DNA of 64,000 nucleotides from Sporosarcina sp. FSL K6-2383 (GTDB lineage: Bacteria > Bacillota > Bacilli > Bacillales_A > Planococcaceae), in NCBI RefSeq assembly GCF_038618305.1, contig NZ_CP152017.1, forward strand, positions 1,651,501-1,715,500. The letters are read 5' to 3'. Under the pieces are notes generated by a model. It saw only the letters and a program-made list of their open reading frames with translations, had not been told where the DNA came from and searched no databases. Both the position numbers and the translations under genes were made by a program. Below are positions 27,385-36,087 of the stretch, piece by piece (position 1 is the first letter of the stretch; every line of letters begins with the position of its first letter).

Positions 27385-28232
27385 TTCTACAGATTGTAGA
27401 GAAATCTAAAAAGAAGTATACGATTAAGGCTATCTTGTCCGCGCTAGGAGTACCACGGGCGAACTATTATAGGTGGTGTCTTCAAGGCATCGATAAGTCG
27501 CTTTCAGTAGAAGAGGAAGCGATTATGGAACTATGTAAGAGCACTAAATATCGGAATGGACATAGAAAAATAAAGGCAATGTTAAAACAGAAATATCACA
27601 TTGAATTGCATCGCAACACCGTTCAGACTCTAATGCAAAAGCATAACTTGCAGTGTCGTATTAAGCCAAAACGGAAGTGGAAATCTCAAGGAGAAAGTAT
27701 CATAATTGCCCCTAATCTTCTTAAGCGTGATTTCACCGCTAGCGAACCCAACAAAAAATGGGTAACAGACATCACATATATCCAATATGGCAGTACAACA
27801 AAATATCTTTCGACCATTATGGATTTATTCAATAATGAAATTGTCGCTTACAAATTATACGATCATCAACAGACACCACTCGTAATTGACACGTTAAAGG
27901 AGGCACTGGCTATTCGTAATCACCCCGAAGGTGTGATTGTGCATTCAGACCAAGGAAGTCTTTACACGTCTTATGCGTATCAGGCCTGCATTAAGGATAA
28001 CGACCTTGTCAGCAGCATGTCGCGTAGGGGAAACTGTTGGGATAATGCGGTGATTGAATCTTTTCATTCGAACTTGAAGTCTGAGGAATTTCAATATGTT
28101 AAATTTAATTCGTTACGCAACCAAGATGTATTTGAGCGGGTTATTACTTATTTAAATTATTATAATGAAGAACGTATCCAAGAAAAATTAGGCTACCTAA
28201 CACCCATAAAATATGGTGTCAAAGCAGCCTAA
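27378..28232 (+). CDS. IS3-family transposase OrfB (made by -1 frameshift)
   Basis: The frame is -1 relative to orfA and is open from the slippery site, giving an OrfAB fusion (..KK-EIVLQIVEKSKKKYTIKAI..). An HTH_21 segment precedes the rve integrase core. The DDE residues are visible: WVTDITYI, VHSDQGSLYTS and ESFHSNLKSE. An internal start near 27435 is also possible for free OrfB. Length and motifs are complete. Confidence 0.88.
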   Translation, partial: EIVLQIVEKSKKKYTIKAILSALGVPRANYYRWCLQGIDKSLSVEEEAIMELCKSTKYRNGHRKIKAMLKQKYHIELHRNTVQTLMQKHNLQCRIKPKRKWKSQGESIIIAPNLLKRDFTASEPNKKWVTDITYIQYGSTTKYLSTIMDLFNNEIVAYKLYDHQQTPLVIDTLKEALAIRNHPEGVIVHSDQGSLYTSYAYQACIKDNDLVSSMSRRGNCWDNAVIESFHSNLKSEEFQYVKFNSLRNQDVFERVITYLNYYNEERIQEKLGYLTPIKYGVKAA

Positions 28233-28290
28233 TTAAGGTGTTTTATATGTGTCTCATATCGCTATGTCAGTCTAGTTAGGTCCTTATTTT

Positions 28291-29520
28291 TTATGCCTCT
28301 TTTGTTTTTTCAATTTCATCGACTTTGATGAACTTAAAGACAATCAGCAATAGGATGAATCCCAACACACCTGACGTAATATAGCTGACATTGAGATAGT
28401 TTTTCATGACGAGTGACATAATAGGGGGACCGGCTGCAACACCGATAAATCTCGCCGAGCTATAAAAAGAGGAAACAGTGCCTCTTAACTCTTTTTTAAT
28501 ATTCTCTGTAATAATAGCATCAAGTGCAGGCAATAATGCGCCAATAGCTATTCCCACTATACTTGTTACCATTAACAGCAAGATCAATTTTTCGCTTGTA
28601 AATCCTACGAAAACGACGCTGACGGACATTGCAATCAAGCAGATAATCATTAATTTTTTAATTGTTGCTAGGTCGCCTTTAATTTTTCGACCCGAAATAA
28701 AAGAAGCAATGCAAAGCAGCAAAAGTGGAACGGCCAGAACGAAACCTTTCTTAATGCCCTTTATATTATGAACTTTTTCGAGATTTTCTGATAAGAAAAA
28801 TAACATACTGAATAATATCAGCATAACAAGGACCCCATTAAGAAATACGGTATACAACCATTTTCCTTCCACCTTGAATACTTTTTTTGTATTACTTAAA
28901 AACTCCTTAAACTTCACTGGTTCATCTTTTTCTTTGGGGACTTTAACAAAGAAAAAGATAAGTGCAATAGAAATTAAACTGAGCGCAGAAATGGAAAAGA
29001 AGGGAAGAAACCATAAAATGGCGGCGAATATTGAACCTAAGATGGGACTTAGTACTTTTCCGAACGTGTTCGATGTTTCGATGATGCCTAGACAAGAACT
29101 CGTTTTCTCATCATCATCTTGATAAAGATCGCCTACAAGCGGTAATACGATTGGCATGGCACCAGCTGCCCCAATACCTTGTAGAACCCTTCCAATGATA
29201 ATTACGGTGTATGGATCATCCATCCTCCATGAGGCAAATCCGGCAATCAGACCCCCAATTAAAGCGAAGAGTAAACTCGGTAATATCACCATTTTCCTAC
29301 CAAAGCGGTCTGATAAATAGCCTGCTACTGGTATTAGAAAAATAGCCGCGACTGAATAGCTTGTAATGATCATGCTCGACTGAAATGATGTGATTCCTAT
29401 CTTTTCTTCCAGTATCGGGAGTACAGGAATGAGCATGGAATTTCCGAGCGTCATGATAAGAGGAATCGAAGCCATACTTACAATACACCATATACTTACT
29501 TGATTCGTATTATTTTTCAT
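28291..29520 (-). CDS. MFS drug-efflux transporter
   Basis: About 409 residues from the ATG at 29520 (AGGTG 7 bases upstream); the longer frame to 29634 adds a hydrophilic tail without a ribosome site. Twelve membrane segments, with the MFS motif A GYLSDRFGRKMVILP between helices 2 and 3, and motif C-like GxxxGPxxG elements (SPILGSIFA, GVAAGPPI). Looks like a DHA1 proton-driven exporter; substrate unknown. It is convergent with the Ca2+ ATPase across the IS-disrupted terminator. Confidence 0.87.
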   Translation of the reverse strand: MKNNTNQVSIWCIVSMASIPLIMTLGNSMLIPVLPILEEKIGITSFQSSMIITSYSVAAIFLIPVAGYLSDRFGRKMVILPSLLFALIGGLIAGFASWRMDDPYTVIIIGRVLQGIGAAGAMPIVLPLVGDLYQDDDEKTSSCLGIIETSNTFGKVLSPILGSIFAAILWFLPFFSISALSLISIALIFFFVKVPKEKDEPVKFKEFLSNTKKVFKVEGKWLYTVFLNGVLVMLILFSMLFFLSENLEKVHNIKGIKKGFVLAVPLLLLCIASFISGRKIKGDLATIKKLMIICLIAMSVSVVFVGFTSEKLILLLMVTSIVGIAIGALLPALDAIITENIKKELRGTVSSFYSSARFIGVAAGPPIMSLVMKNYLNVSYITSGVLGFILLLIVFKFIKVDEIEKTKEA

Positions 29521-29761
29521 ACCCACACCTCGACCACTCATATTTTGACTAGTAAAGGTATGGTTTCCTTGCGTGTTCATTTTATGCGTTAAAGGTTTAT
29601 CTATTTTCGGAAAGAAGACTCTCACTTCAATCACGTAAAGGGCATAGCCCAGTGATAAGTGGGAGATGAATTTCAGTTGGGCGACAGCCCAAAATACTAG
29701 CTTTAAAGGAACATATATTCCATAATTGGATTAAAGTTCTTTTGAAGCGAGGTGGAAGTCC

Positions 29762-30913
29762 ATACTGATCAACAAAGCCTATAAGTTCCGTATCTATCCT
29801 AATAAAGACCAACAAGTTCTCATTGCTAAAACAATTGGATGCAGTCGTTTTGTCTTTAATCACTTTTTGGATAGGTGGAATCACGCCTATAAAGAAACAG
29901 GTAAAGGACTAAATTATGGAACTTGTTCAGCTAGCCTTCCCTTGTTGAAAAAGGAATTGTCTTGGTTAAAAGAAGTAGATAGTATTGCTCTTCAATCGTC
30001 CGTTCGCAATCTTGCAGATTCGTTTGACCGCTTTTTTAAGAAGCAAAACAAGCCGCCCCGTTTTAAATCGAAAAGAAATAACGTCCAGTCTTACACTACA
30101 AAACACACGAACGGTAATATCGCGGTTATCGATAATGTCATCAAGTTGCCCAAGCTAGGGCTTGTTAAACTTTCCAAAAGCCGCGAGATTACGGGGCGTA
30201 TCATCAATGCGACCATCAGACGGAATCCAAGCGGGAAATATTTTGTTTCCATTCTTGTTGAAACAGTAGTTTGTGAGCTAGCTAAAACCAATACTTCTAT
30301 CGGTATTGATGTGGGTCTAAAGGATTTCGCCATTCTGTCAGATGAAGCTGTCTATGAAAACCCAAAATTCTTTCGCACATTGGAAAAGAAATTAACCAAA
30401 GCGCAGCGGATTCTCTCAAGAAGACAAGAACAAGCGATCCGGCAACAAAAACCTTTACATGAGGCGAAGAACTACCAGAAACAACGAAGAATAGTCGCTT
30501 GTATTCATGAAGAAATTGCGAATAAAAGAAATGACTACTTGCATAAAACTTCCACCGAAATCATCAAAAACCACGATGTCATCGGAATTGAGGATTTGCA
30601 GGTATCAAACATGTTGAAAAACCATAATTTAGCCAAAGCAATCAGTGAAGTGAGTTGGTCGCAGTTCCGTACAATGCTTGAATACAAGGCGAAATGGTAC
30701 GGAAAAACAGTCATCGCCGTGGCTAAAAACTTCCCTTCCAGTCAGCTCTGTTCAAGCTGTGGCTATCACCATAAAGATGTTAAGAATCTCGCATTACGTG
30801 AATGGGTATGCCCAGAATGTGACTCGCGTCATGACCGGGATATTAATGCAAGTATCAATCTTGAAAAAGAAGCAATAAGACTTCTAACCGCAGGGACTGC
30901 GGGGCTAGCCTAA
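29762..30913 (+). CDS. tnpB: TnpB RNA-guided nuclease, start codon altered
   Basis: About 383 residues. The family N-terminus [17 protein letters not shown] is present right after an SD GAGGTGG, but the expected ATG reads ATA (29762-29764). The first TTG is 105 bases later (29867) and would remove the start of the wedge domain. RuvC residues are intact: IGIDVGLKD (Asp), IGIEDLQVS (Glu) and [11 protein letters not shown] (Asp). The zinc finger is CSSCGYHH...CPECDSRH. TnpB of this group cuts DNA guided by an RNA from the element's right end. Whether it is translated depends on ATA or CTG (29765) initiation. Confidence 0.85.
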   Translation: MLINKAYKFRIYPNKDQQVLIAKTIGCSRFVFNHFLDRWNHAYKETGKGLNYGTCSASLPLLKKELSWLKEVDSIALQSSVRNLADSFDRFFKKQNKPPRFKSKRNNVQSYTTKHTNGNIAVIDNVIKLPKLGLVKLSKSREITGRIINATIRRNPSGKYFVSILVETVVCELAKTNTSIGIDVGLKDFAILSDEAVYENPKFFRTLEKKLTKAQRILSRRQEQAIRQQKPLHEAKNYQKQRRIVACIHEEIANKRNDYLHKTSTEIIKNHDVIGIEDLQVSNMLKNHNLAKAISEVSWSQFRTMLEYKAKWYGKTVIAVAKNFPSSQLCSSCGYHHKDVKNLALREWVCPECDSRHDRDINASINLEKEAIRLLTAGTAGLA

Positions 30914-30985
30914 TCCAAACTTTCGGTTACGAAGGTGTTCTTAGGAATCTCCCACCTCTAAATGAAGTGAAGGTGGGGGTAGTTC
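30914..30985 (+). ncRNA. Candidate omega RNA 3' scaffold at the right end
   Basis: Directly after tnpB the right end folds into CCCACCT / AGGTGGG (30951-30977), followed by GGTAGTTCAA. In this family the guide RNA comprises the 3' end of tnpB plus the right end, with the guide just outside the element. The placement is by analogy; the RNA's limits cannot be set from sequence alone. Confidence 0.5.
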
Positions 30986-31055
30986 AAATTATTAAGTTAC
31001 ACTAAAAAGCACTATGTAAAAGCAGGGGAATATATTTGTGAAACCTTGAAAACGC

Positions 31056-31685
31056 TTATAAAAATAAAGCTTTAAAAGCCTGTATGCCAAAGTAAATCCC
31101 GAAACCAATCATAGAGAAAGAAGAAATAATGGAGACAATTTTCAATAGCTTAGTGGATAATAGTCTACGGGCTCCACTAGATAAAAAGGACATGATTAAA
31201 TCCACCAACATAATGCCAATCAAAATAGCAATACTATTTAAAACGATTTGATATCCCGTTAAGACTCCAACAGTTTTCGCAAGGATGGAGCCATATATTC
31301 CTAGCCAAAAAAGGATTGTGAGCGGATTCAACAATGACATAAAGAAACCAGTAACGATTGATTGTCTAAGACGAACTCTTTTACCAGAATTCAAGTTCGT
31401 CTCTATTTTTCTAAGCGTAAGTAAATTTTCTAAACCCGTATACATAAGGACAAAACAGCCAAACGACCAGAGGATTATTTTCAATAAAGGCGAATCAATA
31501 AATTGACCAACCCCAAAATAAACCATAGACATATACATGACGTCGGTGGTCAAAGACCCGAGACTAAAAAACCAAGCGTGAAAAAAACCACTTCTAATCC
31601 CCGTGTTTAATAGGACGGTCTTTACAGGTCCAATGGGTGTAGCTAAAGATACACCCAATAAGAAATAGATAAATATTGAATTCAT
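31056..31685 (-). CDS. LysE family amino-acid exporter
   Basis: About 209 residues with six membrane segments. The family signature GVSLATPIGPVKTVLLNTGIRSG lies in the first helix and loop, and a FMSLLNPLTILFWLGIYG segment in the middle helix matches the NPK/NPL motif of LysE/RhtB proteins. I start at ATG 31685, 8 bases from GGAGGG; an ATG at 31691 is too close to it. Exports an amino acid or derivative; substrate unknown. Monocistronic. Confidence 0.87.
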   Translation of the reverse strand: MNSIFIYFLLGVSLATPIGPVKTVLLNTGIRSGFFHAWFFSLGSLTTDVMYMSMVYFGVGQFIDSPLLKIILWSFGCFVLMYTGLENLLTLRKIETNLNSGKRVRLRQSIVTGFFMSLLNPLTILFWLGIYGSILAKTVGVLTGYQIVLNSIAILIGIMLVDLIMSFLSSGARRLLSTKLLKIVSIISSFSMIGFGIYFGIQAFKALFL

Positions 31686-31843
31686 AGCCATAGCCCTCCA
31701 GTAAAATGGTGTCATAGGATTTTATTCTAAAGAAAGGACTTATACGACATGTGAATGAAGAAATTTAAATAAAACATGTTGCTGTTTTTTTCCGTATCGC
31801 TAGCAGTCATTTATGTTTTGGTACGATTCTATATGCGGGTGAG

Positions 31844-32072
<229 letters not shown>

Positions 32073-32086
32073 TTAAATAGGACGAG

Positions 32087-32395
32087 ATGGGTAAAGGTAT
32101 TATGAAGATTTCTTTCATTCATGAAAAGCAGCGATTTGATTTTTTCTTTATCGATGGAGATAAAGAGAACTATGAAAATTATTTGGACTATTGTATTCGA
32201 CTTGCGAAGGCGGGGGCGTTAATCGTAACGGATAATGTACTAGCTGGTGGTAGTATAGTAGACTCAGGGGCGAAACCGAAACATTATACGGAATTGATGA
32301 AGACATTCAATGAAACGGTAGCGAATCATTCGCAATTGGAATCACTGTTGATTCCAATCGGGGATGGGCTGACGATATCAAGAGTGAAGAAATAA
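32087..32395 (+). pseudogene. C-terminal half of an O-methyltransferase (YrrM-like)
   Basis: About 90 recognisable residues: FDFFFIDGDKENYENYLDYC, then AGALIVTDNVLAGG, and the C-terminal GDGLTISRVKK. These match the second half of class I SAM-dependent O-methyltransferases of about 215 residues. The SAM-binding first half (motif I) is missing upstream, and there is no ribosome site. With the selO piece just upstream, this marks a decayed segment. Confidence 0.8.
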
Positions 32396-32403
32396 GTAGG
32401 GAG

Positions 32404-32440
32404 TACCGGGTTCTCGCCGAATGGGAACTCGGTATTTTTT
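32404..32440 (+). terminator. Terminator hairpin
   Basis: TACCGGGTTC pairs with GAACTCGGTA followed by six T residues. The stem resembles the AGGTTC-type hairpins elsewhere. Confidence 0.75.
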
Positions 32441-32510
32441 ATTAAAAAAGTCTACGCGGAGTGTTGTATAATGAGGGAAGTATGAATCGTAAGAAAGGGG
32501 ACATTTGACC

Positions 32511-32804
32511 ATGACAACTTCAAAAAGAAGTTTATGGGTATGCAGCAACGGACACGAATACTATAAGAGCAGTGATTGCCCCGTCTGTCCGATCTGTGAG
32601 CAAGAACGCAAGCCTGATAATGGATTTCTTGCGAAGCTTTCGGCACCGGCAAGAAGAGCGTTGGAGCATAATGGAATTACAACACTACAACAATTAGCCA
32701 CATATAGTGAAAAAGAGATTTTACAGTTTCACGGCATAGGCCCAACTTCCGTCCCTGTACTCAGAGCTTCTTTGGAGGAAAGTGGATTGACGTTTATACA
32801 GTAA
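32511..32804 (+). CDS. Small protein with zinc ribbon and RpoA-CTD-like HhH domain
   Basis: 97 residues. An N-terminal zinc-ribbon-like part has CSNGH...CPVCPIC (about residues 11-29). The C-terminal part, KLSAPARRALEHNGITTLQQLATYSEKEILQFHGIGPTS in features, matches the helix-hairpin-helix fold of the RNA polymerase alpha C-terminal domain. ATG 32511 follows GAAAGGGG. Likely a DNA- or RNA-polymerase-interacting protein; annotated in relatives only as RpoA-CTD-like. Role unknown. Confidence 0.8.
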   Translation: MTTSKRSLWVCSNGHEYYKSSDCPVCPICEQERKPDNGFLAKLSAPARRALEHNGITTLQQLATYSEKEILQFHGIGPTSVPVLRASLEESGLTFIQ

Positions 32805-32908
32805 AGAGGAACATCCATTTTGGGGATTTAGCTGGGCAATATTCCAACAATCAACAAGATACCACGTTATATACTGTCAAATCGAACGAAATTGCAAAAT
32901 TCTTAGAA

Positions 32909-33091
32909 ATGAATCCGATTGTCGAAGAGCATGGATTTATAAATGCGCGATTGAGCACACGATTTAACAAACATACAAATGAAACCATTTATTATTTGAA
33001 AAGCTGTTTAAATAACCTTTCACTCAAGAATATTCCAAATCTAGTCTCAAAAATTGATGATATTGATGATTTTTTCCGAAAGATTCAGTGA
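32909..33091 (+). CDS. Possible short or truncated protein, unknown
   Basis: A 60-codon frame starting MNPIVEEHGFINARLSTRF, with the same frame open upstream to about 32711 and reading plausibly (SNEIAKFLE before the Met). There is no clear ribosome site before the ATG, so it may be the 3' part of a lost gene. No domain recognised. Confidence 0.35.
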   Translation: MNPIVEEHGFINARLSTRFNKHTNETIYYLKSCLNNLSLKNIPNLVSKIDDIDDFFRKIQ

Positions 33092-33120
33092 GTAAAAGAT
33101 GTTTCCGTTAAATTATAAAA

Positions 33121-33150
33121 AATTAGGGATAGCCAAAGCTATCCCTAATT
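33121..33150 (-). terminator. Terminator of the tlp gene
   Basis: A perfect 13 bp stem AATTAGGGATAGC / GCTATCCCTAATT with a 4-base loop; on the minus strand it runs into TTTTTTATAA. Confidence 0.8.
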
Positions 33151-33184
33151 GTCGGAGCATAATGAATGAGTGCTTAGTTTGCCA

Positions 33185-33406
33185 TTAAAGATACCCATTA
33201 ATACGTGATTTGTCTTCTGCAATAATTTCATCTTTCAAATTTTCAATGCCTTCTTTCCGTCGCGCATTTTTCTCCTGAATAGCAACCAGTTCTTTTCCTT
33301 CTGCGAACTCCATTGCTGCTTCCGCCGCTTCCAGATTACTAATTGTTTTCTTAAGCCTTTCTTCATTATCAGCTGAATCGTTTGGTTTGGGTGTGAATTT
33401 TGACAT
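33185..33406 (-). CDS. tlp: Small acid-soluble spore protein Tlp
   Basis: 73 residues. The conserved Tlp core is visible: PNDSADNEERLKKTISNLEAAEAAMEFA, then IQEKNARRKEGIENLKDEI and the C-terminal NGYL. This thioredoxin-like minor SASP is packed in the developing spore under forespore control. ATG 33406 has AAAGGAGG 7 bases upstream; GTG 33409 is less well placed. It is strong evidence that the organism forms endospores. Confidence 0.9.
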   Translation of the reverse strand: MSKFTPKPNDSADNEERLKKTISNLEAAEAAMEFAEGKELVAIQEKNARRKEGIENLKDEIIAEDKSRINGYL

Positions 33407-33506
33407 CACGCTTCCTCCTTTATTGTTTAAAAATCATTCAAGAGGTAGCATGCCCGAATGCACAAGAACTATTCGATGGAGAAATAGCGAAAAGGATCAA
33501 TTTCAA

Positions 33507-34307
33507 TTAGCCCAAGTACAATCTTTTAGTATTGTCATACACCTGTCGATAGACATCACGACAATCCATTTTCTTCACAGAGGCAATCTTGGCAATGGAA
33601 TGGTGCATCATATTCGGATGTGTCATCGTATTGTCAAAAGGTCCCGAGAACGGCCACGGCCCGTCTGTTTCGACTAGTAGGCGTTCGATAGGGTATTGCT
33701 CAATGAGTCTGTGGATTTCTGGCTCGTAGACGCAATCGGGTGTCACGGATACATAGTAACCATTGCGTATCATCCGCTCGATAGTCGATGATGCGCCCTT
33801 GAACCAATGGAAATGGGCCTGTGTCACAGAATACTGCTCTAACATATCGCATACTATTTCAGCATCTTCGTAAACAGCGTGGAGCACGATTGGTTTATTC
33901 CAAGTATTGGCTTGACGGATGAATGCTTCGAGCGCCTCTTTATAAGGCTCAAGTTGCAAGTTAGGGTTCTTCTTTTTCAAATAATAAGGCAGCCCGACCT
34001 CACCAATGGCGACCATCTGATCCTTATGTAGATGCATGAAAGAAAATAGCTCCTGCAGGACAATATCAGAAGGTGGCCCTTGCTCCGGATGATAGCCGAA
34101 GGCCGGGGAGATGCCTGAATGACTTTCTGCAAGTTTCAAATTGTTGACGCTGGAAGCAAGGTCCATTGACACACTGATTAAGCCACTTAGTGTAGAGGAT
34201 GGACTCTCCAAATCGTCGATGATTGCTCTCTGCCCGGCTATATCATATTGGTCAAGGTGGATATGTGCGTCAATGATTGGCAGTGGGTCATTTTCCTCGT
34301 AGTTCAT
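33507..34307 (-). CDS. TatD family metal-dependent hydrolase
   Basis: 266 residues of the TatD TIM-barrel family. Metal ligands are visible: DAHIHLD near the N-terminus, GEVGLPYY, LHAVYEDA, HFHWFKG and the final VETDGPWP. TatD proteins are 3'-5' DNA exonucleases or deoxyribonuclease-like hydrolases, but many relatives are uncharacterised. The start overlaps the upstream ATPase gene by 20 bases, so it is the last gene of the thiamine-precursor operon. Membership hints at a salvage-related hydrolase; that is inference. Confidence 0.87.
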   Translation of the reverse strand: MNYEENDPLPIIDAHIHLDQYDIAGQRAIIDDLESPSSTLSGLISVSMDLASSVNNLKLAESHSGISPAFGYHPEQGPPSDIVLQELFSFMHLHKDQMVAIGEVGLPYYLKKKNPNLQLEPYKEALEAFIRQANTWNKPIVLHAVYEDAEIVCDMLEQYSVTQAHFHWFKGASSTIERMIRNGYYVSVTPDCVYEPEIHRLIEQYPIERLLVETDGPWPFSGPFDNTMTHPNMMHHSIAKIASVKKMDCRDVYRQVYDNTKRLYLG

Positions 34308-35022
34308 GATGAATCTCCCTTTTCAACTGCATAAATGGCTCGCTCAATAACATATCTTCCGTCCGCGGTCTCGGAAAAGAAACGCTAATTTCTTTTCGGA
34401 TGGACGCTGGTTTATCGGAAAGAATTAAAATTCGGTCTGATAAATACAGAGCTTCTTCGATATTATGTGTAATAAATACAATCGATTTACGGTATTGCTC
34501 CCAAATAGCTAGCAGCCATTCCTGCATTTCAAATCGCGTGAATTCATCGAGTGCGGAGAATGGTTCGTCTAAGCAAATGATGGATTGAGGGCTGTTAAGA
34601 CTGCGAATAAAGGCGACGCGCTGCTTCATACCACCAGATAATTGGTGTGGATAGGCTTGTTCATAGCCGCTGAGTCCGGCTTTTTCAATAAGCTCCAATG
34701 CAGTCGCAGTATCTTTTTGTCCCGCAATTTCTGAGCTTAATAATACATTTTCTAAAATCGTTCGCCATGGAAATAACGAAGCATTTTGTGGCATATAGCT
34801 AATGTGGCCACGCGAGTTGTTGAGCGTTTTGCCATCCAGCATAATCTTGCCATGATCTGGTGGATATAGGCCACCAATGAGTTGAAATAATGTGCTTTTC
34901 CCACTGCCAGATGGTCCGACAATGGAGACAAATTCGCCTTCATCGACATGAAAGGATACATCTTGTAGCACATGAAGATCATCATAAGACTTTGAAATCT
35001 GCTGTAACTGTAATTTACCCAT
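34288..35022 (-). CDS. thiZ: ABC transporter ATPase for thiamine precursor (ThiZ-like)
   Basis: About 244 residues. Walker A GPSGSGKST, signature HQLSGGMKQRVAF, Walker B ICLDEPFSALDE, H-loop FITHNIEEAL. It belongs to the nitrate/taurine/HMP importer subfamily. The ATG at 35022 (AAGGAGGG upstream) overlaps the permease end by 8 bases. The TPP riboswitch at the head of the operon supports hydroxymethylpyrimidine (HMP) or a related pyrimidine as cargo. Confidence 0.88.
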   Translation of the reverse strand: MGKLQLQQISKSYDDLHVLQDVSFHVDEGEFVSIVGPSGSGKSTLFQLIGGLYPPDHGKIMLDGKTLNNSRGHISYMPQNASLFPWRTILENVLLSSEIAGQKDTATALELIEKAGLSGYEQAYPHQLSGGMKQRVAFIRSLNSPQSIICLDEPFSALDEFTRFEMQEWLLAIWEQYRKSIVFITHNIEEALYLSDRILILSDKPASIRKEISVSFPRPRTEDMLLSEPFMQLKREIHHELRGK

Positions 35023-35788
35023 TCGATGAATTCCCTCCTTGTCGCTGCCAGCGGAACAGCCATTTTTCAATCATTGCAATGATAGCGAAAAAAGTTAGAC
35101 TTAAAATCATAATAAGCAAAATAGCGACAAATACGCGATCCGTTTTAAAGGAGGAGGATGCTAGTGTCATATAGACACCAATTCCTTTATTGGCACCGAG
35201 CCATTCTGAAATGACAGCGCCCATGACACTATAGGTAGCTGCAATTTTTAAACCTGAAAAGAGAGAAGGCAGGGCATAGGGCCACTGTAATTTCCAAAAA
35301 ATTTGTCGATTCGATGCCCCCGTCATTTTCATATAATGCAGCAAATCTCGGTCTGTTTGCCGCAAACCATCCAGTAGGGCGATGGTGATGGGGAAAAAGC
35401 ACACGAGTACAATAATAATCACTTTCGGTAACATACCGAATCCGAACCAGATGACAAGCAAAGGTGCTAACACAATGATTGGAATGTTTTGCGATAAAAT
35501 CAGTAGCGGATAAAAGGCTTCCTGTAACACAGGTAGACGGAATAACAATATGGCAACGGCTAGACCTACAATAATACCAATCGTATAACCAGTAAGTGTC
35601 AGACGGATGGTCGATAAAATATGACCGAAATAAAGTGACCAGCCCTGAATGGTCTCTTGCCACACTTGTGTAGGAACGGGGAGTAGCCATGCGGGAATAT
35701 TGAATAGCCGGCCTGCTAGTTCCCAAAGGATAAGTAAAAGGATGATGACCAATAGAGGTCGCCATCCTTTTTTAAATACGTGTTTCAA
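35015..35788 (-). CDS. thiX: ABC transporter permease for thiamine precursor (ThiX-like)
   Basis: 257 residues, six membrane segments, with the EAA-type cytoplasmic loop KMTGASNRQIFWKLQWPYALPSLFSGLK typical of the SsuC/ThiX class (about residues 150-180). The start overlaps the end of the thiamine-binding protein gene by 4 bases, ATGA type, indicating translational coupling. Forms the channel of the HMP importer. Confidence 0.88.
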   Translation of the reverse strand: MKHVFKKGWRPLLVIILLLILWELAGRLFNIPAWLLPVPTQVWQETIQGWSLYFGHILSTIRLTLTGYTIGIIVGLAVAILLFRLPVLQEAFYPLLILSQNIPIIVLAPLLVIWFGFGMLPKVIIIVLVCFFPITIALLDGLRQTDRDLLHYMKMTGASNRQIFWKLQWPYALPSLFSGLKIAATYSVMGAVISEWLGANKGIGVYMTLASSSFKTDRVFVAILLIMILSLTFFAIIAMIEKWLFRWQRQGGNSSNG

Positions 35789-36075
35789 CGGTATTTCTCC
35801 GTCAGTTTGTCCATGGAAGCACCGTCTGGCTTATAAAGTATTTTCACCTGCGAAATGATACTTAGTGAGCCTTTTTCAATCATAAGCTCATTCATTTTTT
35901 GTACAATCGCTAGTAACTCCGTCAAGTTACCTTCCATTGTTGTTTCCAGCGGTGATACTTGGTAAGGGACACCTGCTTCCTCAATAACTGCAATAGCGGC
36001 ATCTACCAAGGGAATCACATCTTCTCCATTGGGCATTTTGGGGATGATTTGAATACTAACAAGTGCGTTTGTCAT
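35785..36075 (-). CDS. Thiamine-binding protein (MTH1187/YkoF-like, DUF77)
   Basis: 96 residues in the MTH1187/UPF0045 family: ALVSIQIIPKMPNGEDVIPLVDAAI, then VSPLETTMEGNLTELLAIV. The ferredoxin-like fold binds thiamine or pyrimidine between subunits, cytoplasmic. Found here between the binding protein and permease genes of a TPP-controlled importer, where it may sense or trap the imported precursor. Confidence 0.85.
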   Translation of the reverse strand: MTNALVSIQIIPKMPNGEDVIPLVDAAIAVIEEAGVPYQVSPLETTMEGNLTELLAIVQKMNELMIEKGSLSIISQVKILYKPDGASMDKLTEKYR

Positions 36076-36087
36076 AGTAGTTCCTCC

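Larger units (their letters stand above)
26980..28274 (+). mobile_element. IS3-family insertion sequence (IS150-like), about 1295 bp
   Basis: Both ends share an imperfect inverted repeat: left TGGACTAACCTA...TGAGACAATATAAAACACC, right (reverse complement) TAGACTGACATA...TGAGACACATATAAAACACC. The element is flanked by the direct repeat GTT on both sides (26977-26979 and 28275-28277), matching the 3-bp target duplication of this family. It carries orfA and orfB with an intact slippery site, so it looks complete and possibly active. Confidence 0.88.
26950..28291. terminator. Terminator hairpin split by the IS3 element
   Basis: Left arm AAGGACC ends at 26958 and right arm GGTCCTT is at 28279-28285, followed by ATTTTTT. 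Without the insertion, and with one copy of GTT, the arms would close a hairpin of 7 bp with a loop of about 20 bases between two convergent genes. A weaker GGGCT / AGCCC hairpin with ATTTTT lies just upstream (26894-26935) and may still serve the ATPase gene. Confidence 0.65.
29638..30990 (+). mobile_element. TnpB-only IS200/IS605-group element (IS1341-like)
   Basis: The tnpB gene is bracketed by subterminal sequences with matching inverted blocks: GTGGGAGAT at 29659-29667 and ATCTCCCAC at 30947-30955. Small hairpins GGGCATAGCCC and GGGCGACAGCCC lie at the left end, and a CCCACCT/AGGTGGG hairpin at the right end. No tnpA is present, so it cannot move by itself. The exact termini are approximate. 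Confidence 0.7.

Noticed and set aside
30914..31055. CRISPR or defence locus near tnpB
   Set aside because: No spacer-repeat array, no Cas genes; only the element's right-end hairpin is present.
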